Origin: Sphingomonas limnosediminicola | GTDB taxonomy: Bacteria > Pseudomonadota > Alphaproteobacteria > Sphingomonadales > Sphingomonadaceae | DNA: 64,000 bases | Assembly: GCF_039537965.1 (NCBI RefSeq) | Contig: NZ_BAABBM010000001.1 | Coordinates: forward strand, 1,550,001-1,614,000 | Reading direction: 5' to 3' | Part shown: in pieces, positions 49,253 to 61,152 of the stretch | Layout of the letters: every line of letters begins with the position of its first letter | Position numbering within the stretch: the stretch's first letter is position 1 | Position numbers and translations under genes: made by a program | Notes under the pieces: generated by a model | Database searches by the model: none | What the model saw: only the letters and a program-made list of their open reading frames with translations | What the model was told of the DNA's origin: nothing

Positions 49253-49641
49253 AGCCGCTCTGCCCGCCCGGCTGGCCGCGACCCAAGGGATATTCCAATG
49301 CCATGGCCGCGCGTGGGCGCGTCGTGATGACCGCCGGGGTCGTCGGCTGGAACGAGCAGGAAGAGTTCGCCGAGACCAGCCTTGCCGGCCAGTTCGCACA
49401 GACGCTGCGCAACATCGTCGCCATCCTCGCTTGCGACGGCGCGACGCCAAGGAATATCGCCCGGCTAACCTGCTACGTTACCTCGATCGACGAATATCTT
49501 GCCTCGCTGAAGGACATCGGCGCAGCGTGGAAAGAGATCATCGGCCCGCACTATCCAGCGATGGCGCTGGTCGAGGTCGTGCGGCTCGTCGAACCTCTCG
49601 CGAAGGTTGAGATCGAGGCGACAGCGGTCATTCCAGAATGA
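49249..49641 (+). CDS. RidA/YjgF family protein
   Basis: 130 residues overlapping the acyl-CoA dehydrogenase stop by 4 bases. The fold is shown by PKGYSNAMAARGRVVMTAGVVGW, QFAQTLRNIVAILACDGATPRNIARLTCYV (core TLRNIVAILACDGATPRNI) and YPAMALVEVVRLVEPLAKVEIEA, ending IPE. RidA proteins hydrolyse reactive enamines/imines. In an aminobenzoyl-CoA pathway such a protein would remove the amino group as ammonia; that role is inference. Confidence 0.88.
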   Translation: MKPLCPPGWPRPKGYSNAMAARGRVVMTAGVVGWNEQEEFAETSLAGQFAQTLRNIVAILACDGATPRNIARLTCYVTSIDEYLASLKDIGAAWKEIIGPHYPAMALVEVVRLVEPLAKVEIEATAVIPE

Positions 49642-51221
49642 AGGATCGCTTCGTCGAAGACCGTCTGCCGCCGGCCGACCGGCTACCGGAATTCCGCTTC
49701 GACCTGCCCGAGCTTGAATATCCCGAACGCCTGAATGCGGCGGTCGAACTGCTCAAAGGCGGTTCGCCCGACGCGATCGCCATCCTCAACGACCATGGCC
49801 GCTGGACCTACGCCGACCTCGATGATTTCAGCGGGCGGATTGCGCGCCTCCTCGTCGACGAACATGGCCTCGTGCCGGGCAACCGTGTCCTCCTTCGCGG
49901 CCCGAACAGCTATACGATGTCCGCCGCCTGGCTCGGCGCGCTCAAGGCCGGCGCCATCGTCGTCGCCACCATGCCACTTCTCCGCCCCGGCGAGATCGCG
50001 ACGGTCATCGAACTCGCTGAGGTCAGTCACGCCATCGTCGACAGCCGCTACATCGGCGACTTCCGCCAGGCGGTCGAGCAGACGCATTCGGTCAAGCACA
50101 TCATCAAATATGACGGCGACTATGGCCGCGGCGAACTCGAGACGCGCACGGCCGCGCTACAGCCATTGCCGCCGGTCGACACTGGCCGCGACGAGCCCGC
50201 GCTGATCGCGTTCACCAGCGGCACCACCGGCGTCCCCAAGGGCTGCGTCCAGTTCCACCGCGACATCCTCGCGCCCTGCGACACGTTCGCGAAGCATCTC
50301 GTCGGCCCCAAGCCCGGCGACATCTTCATGACCAGCGCGCCGATGGCCTTCACGTTCGGGCTCGGGATCGCCTTGATATTCCCGCTACGCTTCGGAGCCG
50401 CCGCGGCAACGGTCGAACAGGCGACGCCCTCGTCGATGCTCGATGCAATCGTGAAGCACGGCGTGACGCACCTCGGCACGGCGCCGACCGCCTACAAGGC
50501 GATGCTGTCGCAGCCGAACCTAGACGCTGCGCTGAAAACGCTGCGTTATTGTATCTCCGCGGGAGAGCATCTTCCGGAAGCGACGTGGCAGGCGTGGAAG
50601 AGCCGCACAGGCGTCGCCATCACCGATGGCATCGGCTCGACCGAGATGATGCATATCTTCGTGTCAGCAGCCGGCGCCGACATCCGCCCCGGCTCAACTG
50701 GCAGGGCGGTTCCCGGCTACACCGCGACCATCCTCGACGGCGACAGCGTCGAGGTCGCCGAAGGCATCGGCCGTCTCGCGATCAAGGGCCCGACCGGCTG
50801 CCGCTACCTCGATGACGAACGCCAGCTCGATTACGTCGAGAACGGTTGGAACGTGACCGGCGACACCTACCGCCGCGATGCCGACGGCTATTTCTGGTAT
50901 CTCGCCCGCAGCGACGACATGATCGTCAGCTCAGGCTACAATATCGGCGCGCCGGAAGTGGAAAATGCGCTGCTTTCGCACCCCGCCGTTGCGGAGTGCG
51001 CCGTGGTCGGCGTGTCCTGCCCGGAGCGGGGCCAGAAAGTGAAAGCGTTTGTCGTACCGGCGCCCGATGTGAAAGTGTCGGACGACCTGGCGGCCGAGCT
51101 TCAAACCCACGTCAAGACCCAGATCGCGCCCTATAAATATCCGCGCGAGATCGAGTTCGTCGACGCGCTACCCAAGACCGCCACCGGCAAGCTTCGCCGC
51201 GGCGAGCTGCGCAACCGCTAA
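49638..51221 (+). CDS. Benzoate/2-aminobenzoate-CoA ligase family protein
   Basis: 527 residues overlapping ridA by 4 bases. AMP-forming ligase motifs: P-loop FTSGTTGVPKGCVQFHRD, GIGSTEMMHIFVSAAG (the STEM segment of the benzoate-CoA ligase group), and the catalytic Lys in LPKTATGKLRRGEL. The N-terminus DRLPPADRLPEFRFDLPEL with YPERLN closely recalls 2-aminobenzoate-CoA ligases of anthranilate degradation. It would activate an aromatic acid to its CoA ester using ATP. The precise acid is not proven. Confidence 0.88.
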   Translation: MKDRFVEDRLPPADRLPEFRFDLPELEYPERLNAAVELLKGGSPDAIAILNDHGRWTYADLDDFSGRIARLLVDEHGLVPGNRVLLRGPNSYTMSAAWLGALKAGAIVVATMPLLRPGEIATVIELAEVSHAIVDSRYIGDFRQAVEQTHSVKHIIKYDGDYGRGELETRTAALQPLPPVDTGRDEPALIAFTSGTTGVPKGCVQFHRDILAPCDTFAKHLVGPKPGDIFMTSAPMAFTFGLGIALIFPLRFGAAAATVEQATPSSMLDAIVKHGVTHLGTAPTAYKAMLSQPNLDAALKTLRYCISAGEHLPEATWQAWKSRTGVAITDGIGSTEMMHIFVSAAGADIRPGSTGRAVPGYTATILDGDSVEVAEGIGRLAIKGPTGCRYLDDERQLDYVENGWNVTGDTYRRDADGYFWYLARSDDMIVSSGYNIGAPEVENALLSHPAVAECAVVGVSCPERGQKVKAFVVPAPDVKVSDDLAAELQTHVKTQIAPYKYPREIEFVDALPKTATGKLRRGELRNR

Positions 51222-51307
51222 TAGGGAACTGGCGGACGCCGGTGATCCGCATCGCGCCAAGGGTTGATTCCATTGGCACGACACCTGCGCGGCGCTAGTG
51301 ACCTCGC

Positions 51308-53436
<2,129 letters not shown>

Positions 53437-53440
<4 letters not shown>

Positions 53441-53670
53441 AACGACGCCTTTCGGTGCTGGTCGCTCTGCTGATTTCGTGGAGTTGCTATGGCCTCGTCT
53501 TCATACCCTTGGCCGACCGTGAAGCGTCCCGTTGTCATGTTCTTGGTAATCTAGCCGCCGAGTGCTTTGCTCCTTTCGGTCGCTTTCTCGGTATTGTCTC
53601 TCTGCTATTTCTCATTGCTACGATGGCGCTCGCATACTTGGCCGTGAGGCGTCCCCCCAGTTCGGAATAG
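53437..53670 (+). CDS. Small two-helix membrane protein of unknown function
   Basis: 77 residues from GTG 53437, overlapping the mutase stop. Two membrane segments ([18 protein letters not shown] and [18 protein letters not shown]) flank a short loop with [24 protein letters not shown] that includes two cysteines. It sits between methylmalonyl-CoA mutase and pccA. I recognise no family. Base usage is less GC-rich at third positions than its neighbours, which suggests a young or loosely constrained gene. Confidence 0.55.
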
Positions 53671-53674
53671 GTAC

Positions 53675-55687
53675 ATGTTCAAGAAAATCCTGATCGCTAA
53701 CCGCGGGGAAATCGCCTGCCGCGTCATTCGCACGGCGAAGCGCATGGGCATCAAGACGGTCGCTGTTTATTCCGACGCCGACGCGCGCGCGCCGCATGTG
53801 AAGATGGCTGACGAGGCGGTACGGTTGGGCCCGCCGCCAGCGTCCGAATCCTACCTCAAGGCCGAGCTGATCATCGACGCCTGCAAGGCGACCGGTGCCG
53901 AGGCCGTTCACCCTGGCTACGGCTTCCTGTCGGAGCGTACGACCTTCGCCAAGGCGCTCGAAGAAGCCGGCATCGCCTTCATCGGCCCGCCGCCCAATGC
54001 AATCGCAGCGATGGGCGACAAGATCGAATCCAAGAAGCTGGCGCGCGACGCCGGGGTGAACGTCGTACCCGGCTATCTCGGCGACATCGCAACCACCGAC
54101 GAAGCGGTGAAAATCGCTTCCGACATCGGCTTCCCGGTGATGATGAAGGCTTCGGCCGGCGGCGGAGGCAAGGGCATGCGGCTCGCCTGGTCTGAGAAGG
54201 ATGTGCGCGAGGGCTTCGACAGCGTGAAGCGCGAAGGCCTCAACAGCTTCGGTGACGACCGCGTCTTTATCGAAAAGTTCATCGAGCAGCCGCGCCACAT
54301 CGAGATCCAGGTGCTCGGCGACCAGCACGGCAACATCCTTTACCTCGGCGAGCGCGAATGTTCGATCCAGCGCCGCCACCAGAAGGTGGTCGAGGAATCG
54401 CCATCGCCGTTCGTGACGGCGAAAATGCGCAAGGCGATGGGCGAGCAGGCCGTCGCGCTGGCGCGCGCCGTCGGATATTATTCGGCTGGCACCGTCGAGC
54501 TGATCGTCTCCGGCGCCGACCCAACCGGCGAGAGCTTCTACTTCCTCGAGATGAACACCCGGCTGCAGGTCGAGCACCCGGTGACCGAGGAAGTGACGGG
54601 CCTCGACCTCGTCGAGCAGATGATCCGCGTTGCGGCGGGCGAAAAGCTGGCGTTCGGTCAGGACGACGTGAAGCTCAACGGCTGGGCCGTCGAGACGCGC
54701 GTCTATGCCGAGGATCCGTACCGGCACTTCCTGCCCAGTACCGGCCGCCTCATCCGATACTGGCCGTCGAAGACGAAGCGCGAGCCGGATGAGGTGATCC
54801 GGGTAGACGACGGCGTCGCCGACGGCGGCGAGGTCAGCATGTTCTACGACCCGATGATCGCAAAGCTGGTAACCTGGGCGCCGACACGGATCGCGGCGAT
54901 CGACGCACAGGTCGGCGCGCTGGACCAGTTCGTGATCGACGGCATCAGCGACAATGTCGATTTCCTCTCCGCGCTCATGCAGCACCCGCGTTACCGCGAG
55001 GGCAACATCACCACCGGCTTTATCGCCGAGGAATATCCGGACGGCTTCGAAGGCGCGCCGGCGGATGACCAGCTGATCGCCGACCTCGCCGTGATCGCCG
55101 GCATGGTAGCGGTCATCACCGACGAGCGCGCCGCAGAGATCAGCGACCAGCTCAGCGGCGCAATTCACCTTCCGTGCGAGCGCATCGTGAGGGTCGGCAA
55201 GGACGCGGAGCACAAGGTCCGCATCAAGCCGTACAAGGGTGGCACGCTCGCGGTGCTCGACGACGATGGACCGATCGACATCGTCGGCCGCTGGACGCCC
55301 GGCCAGCGCCTGCTGACCGTCCGCGTCGACGGCCGCGAACGCATCGTCCATGTCCGTCGCGCCGGCCGCGACTGGGAGCTCCAGACCCGCGGCGCCAGCC
55401 ACAAGGTGCAGGTCGTTCCGCCCCACGTCGCCGACCTGTCGAAACACATGATCGAAAAGCCGGCACCCGACCTGTCGCGCCTGCTCCTCGCGCCGATGCC
55501 GGGGCTCCTCACCAAGCTCGACGTCGCGGTCGGCGACAAGGTCGAACCCGGCCAGCCCGTCGCGGTCATGGAAGCGATGAAGATGGAGAACATCCTCCGC
55601 GCTCCCAAGGCCGCCACGGTCAAGGCAACCCCCGCTAAGGCCGGCGATAGCGTCGCCGTCGATCAGGTAATCGTTGAGTTTGAATAG
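53675..55687 (+). CDS. pccA: Propionyl-CoA carboxylase, biotin-containing alpha subunit
   Basis: 670 residues. Biotin carboxylase half: ILIANRGEIACRVIRTAKRMG (core ANRGEIACRV), ATP-grasp KASAGGGGKGMRLAW, ECSIQRRHQKVVEESPSP, and EMNTRLQVEHPVTE; then the BT linker and a C-terminal biotinyl domain with EAMKMEN (biotin Lys near residue 636). It forms carboxybiotin and passes it to the PccB subunit to make (S)-methylmalonyl-CoA. pccB is encoded downstream on the other strand. Confidence 0.95.
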   Translation: MFKKILIANRGEIACRVIRTAKRMGIKTVAVYSDADARAPHVKMADEAVRLGPPPASESYLKAELIIDACKATGAEAVHPGYGFLSERTTFAKALEEAGIAFIGPPPNAIAAMGDKIESKKLARDAGVNVVPGYLGDIATTDEAVKIASDIGFPVMMKASAGGGGKGMRLAWSEKDVREGFDSVKREGLNSFGDDRVFIEKFIEQPRHIEIQVLGDQHGNILYLGERECSIQRRHQKVVEESPSPFVTAKMRKAMGEQAVALARAVGYYSAGTVELIVSGADPTGESFYFLEMNTRLQVEHPVTEEVTGLDLVEQMIRVAAGEKLAFGQDDVKLNGWAVETRVYAEDPYRHFLPSTGRLIRYWPSKTKREPDEVIRVDDGVADGGEVSMFYDPMIAKLVTWAPTRIAAIDAQVGALDQFVIDGISDNVDFLSALMQHPRYREGNITTGFIAEEYPDGFEGAPADDQLIADLAVIAGMVAVITDERAAEISDQLSGAIHLPCERIVRVGKDAEHKVRIKPYKGGTLAVLDDDGPIDIVGRWTPGQRLLTVRVDGRERIVHVRRAGRDWELQTRGASHKVQVVPPHVADLSKHMIEKPAPDLSRLLLAPMPGLLTKLDVAVGDKVEPGQPVAVMEAMKMENILRAPKAATVKATPAKAGDSVAVDQVIVEFE

Positions 55688-55694
55688 ACCGCCG

Positions 55695-56108
55695 TCAGTG
55701 GCGGGGCGTCTCCATGATCTCGGTTAGGACGCCGCCCATGTCTTTGGGGTGGACGAAGAACACCAAAGTGCCGTGCGCGCCGATGCGGGGTTCACCTAGG
55801 ACGCGGGCGCCTTTGGCTTCGAATTCGGCCTTGGCGGCGTGGATGTCGGGGACTTCGAAGCAGACATGGTGCTGGCCGCCTAGCGGGTTCTTTTGGAGGA
55901 ACTTCACGATGGGCGATGCCTCGCCAAGCGGCTCGATCAGCTCGATCTGGCTGTTGGGCGTGTCGACGAAGCAGACGCGGACGCCTTGCGCCGGGAGGTC
56001 GAAAGGTTCGCCGTGGGGCTCGGCGCCGAACATGGTGCGATAGAGTTCGAGACTCTGCTCGATCGAGGGCGTGGCGACGGCGACGTGGTTGAGACGGCCG
56101 AGTTTCAT
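55695..56108 (-). CDS. mce: Methylmalonyl-CoA epimerase
   Basis: 137 residues from ATG 56108 with GGGAGA upstream. Vicinal-oxygen-chelate fold: LNHVAVATPSIEQSLELYR (metal His), QIELIEPLGEASPI (Glu), GGQHHVCFEVPDI (second His) and VLTEIME (last Glu). It converts (S)- to (R)-methylmalonyl-CoA, linking propionyl-CoA carboxylase to the mutase. It is convergent with pccA, seven bases apart. Confidence 0.93.
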   Translation of the reverse strand: MKLGRLNHVAVATPSIEQSLELYRTMFGAEPHGEPFDLPAQGVRVCFVDTPNSQIELIEPLGEASPIVKFLQKNPLGGQHHVCFEVPDIHAAKAEFEAKGARVLGEPRIGAHGTLVFFVHPKDMGGVLTEIMETPRH

Positions 56109-56130
56109 CTTCAATCTCCCTCCACGCACA

Positions 56131-56157
56131 CAAGCGATGCAAGCGATGCAAGCGTGG
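56131..56157. repeat. Short 9-bp tandem repeat upstream of mce
   Basis: CAAGCGATG occurs at 56131-56139 and 56140-56148, with a degenerate copy CAAGCGTGG at 56149-56157. It lies 23 bases upstream of the mce start, in its probable leader. No known regulator site is recognised. Confidence 0.5.
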
Positions 56158-56278
56158 CAATGCTTAAGGTCACTAAAGTCATGGTGAGCGGCGCTTTTCC
56201 CGTGAATTTAACTGCTGGCCCTTTGGTCCTGTACGCAGTTTGGCAAAGACCGGCGCTGTAGGACAGCACCAAGGGCGA

Positions 56279-56737
56279 TCATGCCTCCACGGTCGCTTCC
56301 GTGTTGACCGAATTGGCGATGAAGCAGGCTTCGTGGGCGCGGTGGTGGAGGTCGGCGATGGCGGCGTCGTCGGGGGCCTCTCCGCTCCAAGTCAGGCGCG
56401 GGCGGAGGGTAACGCGAGTCATCGCCATCCTGCCGTCGGCGCGCTTGTCGAGCACGCCTTCCGCCTCATCGATATAGCTGTCGAGGACGAAACCGGCGCG
56501 CCGCGCGAAGTCGACGAAGAACAGCATGTGGCAGGACGAGAGCGAGGCCACGAAGGCCTCCTCGGGATCGACGCCGGCTGGATCGTTCCAAGGCGCGGGG
56601 ACGATGTGCGGGCTCGGGCTTGCCGGGACGGTCAGGCCGCCGTCGAACGACCATTGGTGGGCACGGCTGTACTGGCCCTTGGCGAAGTCGCCGTCGCCCG
56701 TGCGTGTCCAGCGGATCGTTGCGGTGTAAGTGCTCAT
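56279..56737 (-). CDS. OsmC family peroxiredoxin-like protein
   Basis: 152 residues from ATG 56737 (GAGGGA upstream). OsmC-fold phrases: VDPEEAFVASLSSCHMLFFV with the first catalytic Cys, then a second Cys in HRAHEACFIANSVNTE (core EACFIANS). Members reduce organic hydroperoxides with two cysteines. The start overlaps the stop of the 85-residue gene by 4 bases, and that one overlaps pccB, so this is the third gene of a pccB operon. The link to propionyl-CoA metabolism is not obvious. Confidence 0.88.
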   Translation of the reverse strand: MSTYTATIRWTRTGDGDFAKGQYSRAHQWSFDGGLTVPASPSPHIVPAPWNDPAGVDPEEAFVASLSSCHMLFFVDFARRAGFVLDSYIDEAEGVLDKRADGRMAMTRVTLRPRLTWSGEAPDDAAIADLHHRAHEACFIANSVNTEATVEA

Positions 56738-56987
56738 GGATGTCCCTCGTGAATTTTCACGACCGTTTGCGCGATAGCGACGCAATCGCCTGCATCGCTC
56801 AATCCCATGGTTTCGAGGGCCGCCCAGCGGAGATATTCGGCGATGTCAGTCGCCCGCTTCCCCTCATTCAACATCACGAAGATTCTTAAAGCGTAACTGT
56901 CGTATTCGTCATCAGGACCAAATCTTTTGACTCCGATCGGATCCCAGTGTTCCCACAGGAGCCGCTTCATCGCGTCGAGTTCCGTGC

Positions 56988-56991
<4 letters not shown>
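56734..56991 (-). CDS. Small conserved-looking protein of unknown function
   Basis: 85 residues from GTG 56991, whose last bases overlap the pccB stop (GTGA). It is helical and acidic/aromatic: [18 protein letters not shown], then [11 protein letters not shown] and [14 protein letters not shown]. The WDPIGV...DEYDSY pattern also appears in DUF1871-like and other small proteins of unknown role. Tight coupling on both sides (pccB, OsmC gene) argues that it is real. Confidence 0.68.
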
Positions 56992-58520
<1,529 letters not shown>

Positions 58521-58701
58521 GCACCTATCTCCTTGGGTGTCGGCTCCTTCCACGCGAGCTTCGTCGGGTCAATCGGGCGGACTGGCTTATGTTGCAGTGC
58601 AGCATGCATGATTTTCGGTTAACTCAGGTCAGGATTGCGGAACCGTAACGCGAGTCGTCCCGTTCTACTGTAGAGTTCCACGTATCGGAGGTTTAAGGAA
58701 A
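58521..58701. promoter_or_regulatory. Divergent intergenic region, pccB / glycosyltransferase
   Basis: 181 bases that must carry promoters for the leftward pccB operon and the rightward glycosyltransferase-glf operon. A ribosome site (GGAGG then AAGGAAA, 58687-58701) serves the rightward gene. I see no clear operator or riboswitch. Confidence 0.4.
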
Positions 58702-59919
58702 ATGTTAACTCGCGTTGGAGTGCCAGTGGAGTTTGAGGGCGAGCACTCGGCGCCTGAACCCGGGCCCGCAACTTTGCTTTGCTTTTCGCACTTGCGGTGG
58801 GATTTCGTTTTCCAACGTCCGCAGCACATCATGAGCCGCTTCGCGCGCGACATGGATGTCATTTACTGGGAAGAACCCGTCGATATCGCTTCCGGCGAGA
58901 CCGCGTTTCTGCAGGTCCGCGAGGCGAAGAACGCGCCGGGCGTCCGCGTCGTCGTCCCGCACCTGCCGCAGGGCATGCCGGACGACGCGCGCGAAGCCAC
59001 CTTGTCGCGCCTTCTCGACGCCCATGTCGCGTCGCTCCGCGGCCCGCTGATCACCTGGTATTACACGCCGATGATGCTGCCGTTCTCGCGGCATCTCGAC
59101 GCGGACGTCGTCGTGTTCGACGCGATGGATGAGCTCAGCAAGTTCAAGTTTGCCCCGGTCCACCTGCTCGAGCTCGAGCAAGAGTTGATCGACAAGGCCG
59201 ATGTCGTCTTCACCGGCGGTTCGAGCCTCTACGAAGCGAAGAAGGATCGCCACGACAACATTCACTGCTTCCCGTCGTCGGTCGATCGCGCGCATTTCGC
59301 CAAGGCCCGTGCGCGCCAATTCGACCCCGCCGACCAGGAAGACCTGCCGCGTCCGCGCCTCGGCTTCTACGGCGTGATCGACGAGCGCTTCGACACGGAG
59401 TTGCTGGCCAAGGCCGCTGAGATGCGTCCAAACTGGTCGTTCGTCATGGTCGGCCCAGTCGTAAAGATCGCGGAGGAAGACCTGCCGCGCCGGCCGAACA
59501 TTCACTACCTCGGCGGCAAGACCTACGATCAGCTTCCGGCTTACCTTTCGGGCTGGGACGTGGCGCTGATGCCGTTCGCGATGAACGAATCGACGCAGTT
59601 CATTTCTCCGACCAAGACGCCTGAATATCTCGCAGGCGGAAAACCGGTGGTTTCGACCCCGATCAAGGACGTCGTGCGCCATTACAGTCATCTCCAAGGC
59701 GTCGGCATTGCCTCGACCGCGGAAGAGTTCGTCGCGGCCTGCGATCATGCACTCGAACTGTCGAAGAACCCCGAGGGCGGATGGCTGGCCGAGGCCGACC
59801 TGATGTTATCGGCTACGAGTTGGGACACGACTCAGGCGCGCATGGCGGGCCTGATCCACGACCTGCTCGGCATTCGCACGGGTTCTACGTCGCCGGCGAT
59901 GTTGGTGGCGGCGGAATGA
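58702..59919 (+). CDS. Glycosyltransferase (GT-B fold)
   Basis: 405 residues. No signal peptide. The N-terminal domain starts LCFSHLRWDFVFQRPQHIMSRFA (core HLRWDFVFQRPQHIM), a phrase seen in GT-B enzymes beside UDP-galactopyranose mutase genes; the C-terminal donor domain has VMVGPVVKIAEEDL, NIHYLGGKTYDQLPAYLSGWDVALMPF (core YLGGKTYDQLPAYL) and SPTKTPEYLAGGKPVVSTP, the usual nucleotide-sugar site. Given that glf follows with a 4-base overlap, it may use UDP-galactofuranose, which is inference. Confidence 0.85.
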   Translation: MLTRVGVPVEFEGEHSAPEPGPATLLCFSHLRWDFVFQRPQHIMSRFARDMDVIYWEEPVDIASGETAFLQVREAKNAPGVRVVVPHLPQGMPDDAREATLSRLLDAHVASLRGPLITWYYTPMMLPFSRHLDADVVVFDAMDELSKFKFAPVHLLELEQELIDKADVVFTGGSSLYEAKKDRHDNIHCFPSSVDRAHFAKARARQFDPADQEDLPRPRLGFYGVIDERFDTELLAKAAEMRPNWSFVMVGPVVKIAEEDLPRRPNIHYLGGKTYDQLPAYLSGWDVALMPFAMNESTQFISPTKTPEYLAGGKPVVSTPIKDVVRHYSHLQGVGIASTAEEFVAACDHALELSKNPEGGWLAEADLMLSATSWDTTQARMAGLIHDLLGIRTGSTSPAMLVAAE

Positions 59920-61097
59920 GCGGCCTCTTCGGGGGTGAGAGCCCCCTCGAGCAGCGCTACGATTATCTGGTGGTCGGGGCCGGCTTTGCCGGCTCCGTCA
60001 TTGCCGAGCGTCTGGCCAGCCAGCATGGCGCGCGCGTCCTCGTGATCGACCGGCGCAATCATGTCGGCGGCAACGCCTATGACGAGCCCAACGAGGCGGG
60101 CATCCTCTACCACAAATACGGCCCGCACATTTTCCACACGAACAGCGACCAGGTCGTCGATTATCTGTCGCAGTTCACAGAGTGGCGTCCGTACGAGCAT
60201 CGCGTCCGCGCCATCGTGCGCGACAAGATGGTGCCGATCCCGATCAACCGCACGACGCTGAACGAGCTGTTCGATCTAGACCTCAAGACGGACGAGGAAG
60301 CGGCCGACTATCTCGCGTCGCGCGCCGAACCGGTGGACGAAATCAAGACATCCGAGGATGTCGTCATCAACGCCGTCGGGCAGGAACTCTACGAGCTGTT
60401 TTTCCGCGGCTACACGCGCAAGCAATGGGGCCTCGATCCGAGCGAGCTCGACAAGCAGGTCACCTCGCGCATCCCGACGCGGACCAATACCGACGATCGC
60501 TATTTCGGCGACACGTTCCAGGCGATGCCGCTCGAAGGCTACACCAAGATGTTCGAGCGGATGCTCGACAATCCGCTGATCGACGTTCGTACCGGCGTCG
60601 ACTTCGCCGAGCTGAAGGATCGCGCGTTCGAGATCGCGGATCACCTGATCTACACCGGCCCGATCGACGAATATTTCGATTTCCGCTTCGGCAAACTGCC
60701 GTACCGGAGCCTGAAGTTCGACCACCAGACGCTCGAACAGGAACAATTCCAGCCGGTCGCGGTGGTGAACTATCCGGACGAGCAGGTGCCTTACACGCGC
60801 ATCAGCGAGTACAAGCATCTGACGGGCCAGGAAGCGCCGGTGACGACGATCACCTATGAATATCCGTCGGCCGAGGGCGATCCCTATTATCCGATTCCGC
60901 GGCCGGAAAATCAGGAACTCTTCAAGCGGTACGAAGCGCTTGCCGATTCGACCGATGGCGTGACGTTCGTCGGGCGTCTCGCAACCTACCGTTATTACAA
61001 TATGGACCAGATCGTCGGCCAAGCGCTGGCGACCTTCCGCCGCATGGACGAGAGGCACACTTCTCAGTCAGAGCCGGCCGCAGTCGCCGCTGAATGA
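59916..61097 (+). CDS. glf: UDP-galactopyranose mutase
   Basis: 393 residues from ATG 59916, overlapping the glycosyltransferase stop. FAD fold VVGAGFAGSVIAERLASQHG, then DRRNHVGGNAYDE, KYGPHIFHTNSDQV, the substrate loop FFRGYTRKQWGL and RIPTRTNTDDRYF, and the C-terminal GRLATYRYYNMDQIVGQAL. Reduced FAD converts UDP-galactopyranose to UDP-galactofuranose, precursor of Galf-containing surface glycans. A long hairpin follows the stop. Confidence 0.95.
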   Translation: MSGLFGGESPLEQRYDYLVVGAGFAGSVIAERLASQHGARVLVIDRRNHVGGNAYDEPNEAGILYHKYGPHIFHTNSDQVVDYLSQFTEWRPYEHRVRAIVRDKMVPIPINRTTLNELFDLDLKTDEEAADYLASRAEPVDEIKTSEDVVINAVGQELYELFFRGYTRKQWGLDPSELDKQVTSRIPTRTNTDDRYFGDTFQAMPLEGYTKMFERMLDNPLIDVRTGVDFAELKDRAFEIADHLIYTGPIDEYFDFRFGKLPYRSLKFDHQTLEQEQFQPVAVVNYPDEQVPYTRISEYKHLTGQEAPVTTITYEYPSAEGDPYYPIPRPENQELFKRYEALADSTDGVTFVGRLATYRYYNMDQIVGQALATFRRMDERHTSQSEPAAVAAE

Positions 61098-61103
61098 CAA
61101 GGA

Positions 61104-61137
61104 TTAGCGGAAGCGCATGAGTTTGCGCTTCCGCTAA
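61104..61137 (+). terminator. Hairpin after glf
   Basis: Bases 61104-61116 pair perfectly with 61125-61137 (13 bp, 8-base loop), seven bases past the glf stop. No T-run follows, so termination may be partial or Rho-assisted; the GH43 gene starts 16 bases later and may have its own promoter or be reached by read-through. Confidence 0.6.
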
Positions 61138-61152
61138 GCCGCGCCCGGCAAT

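Noticed and set aside
53618..55447. 609-codon open frame on the minus strand across pccA
   Set aside because: It is the antisense shadow of pccA, whose motifs are intact; its translation is rich in Arg, Asp and His with no recognisable domain.
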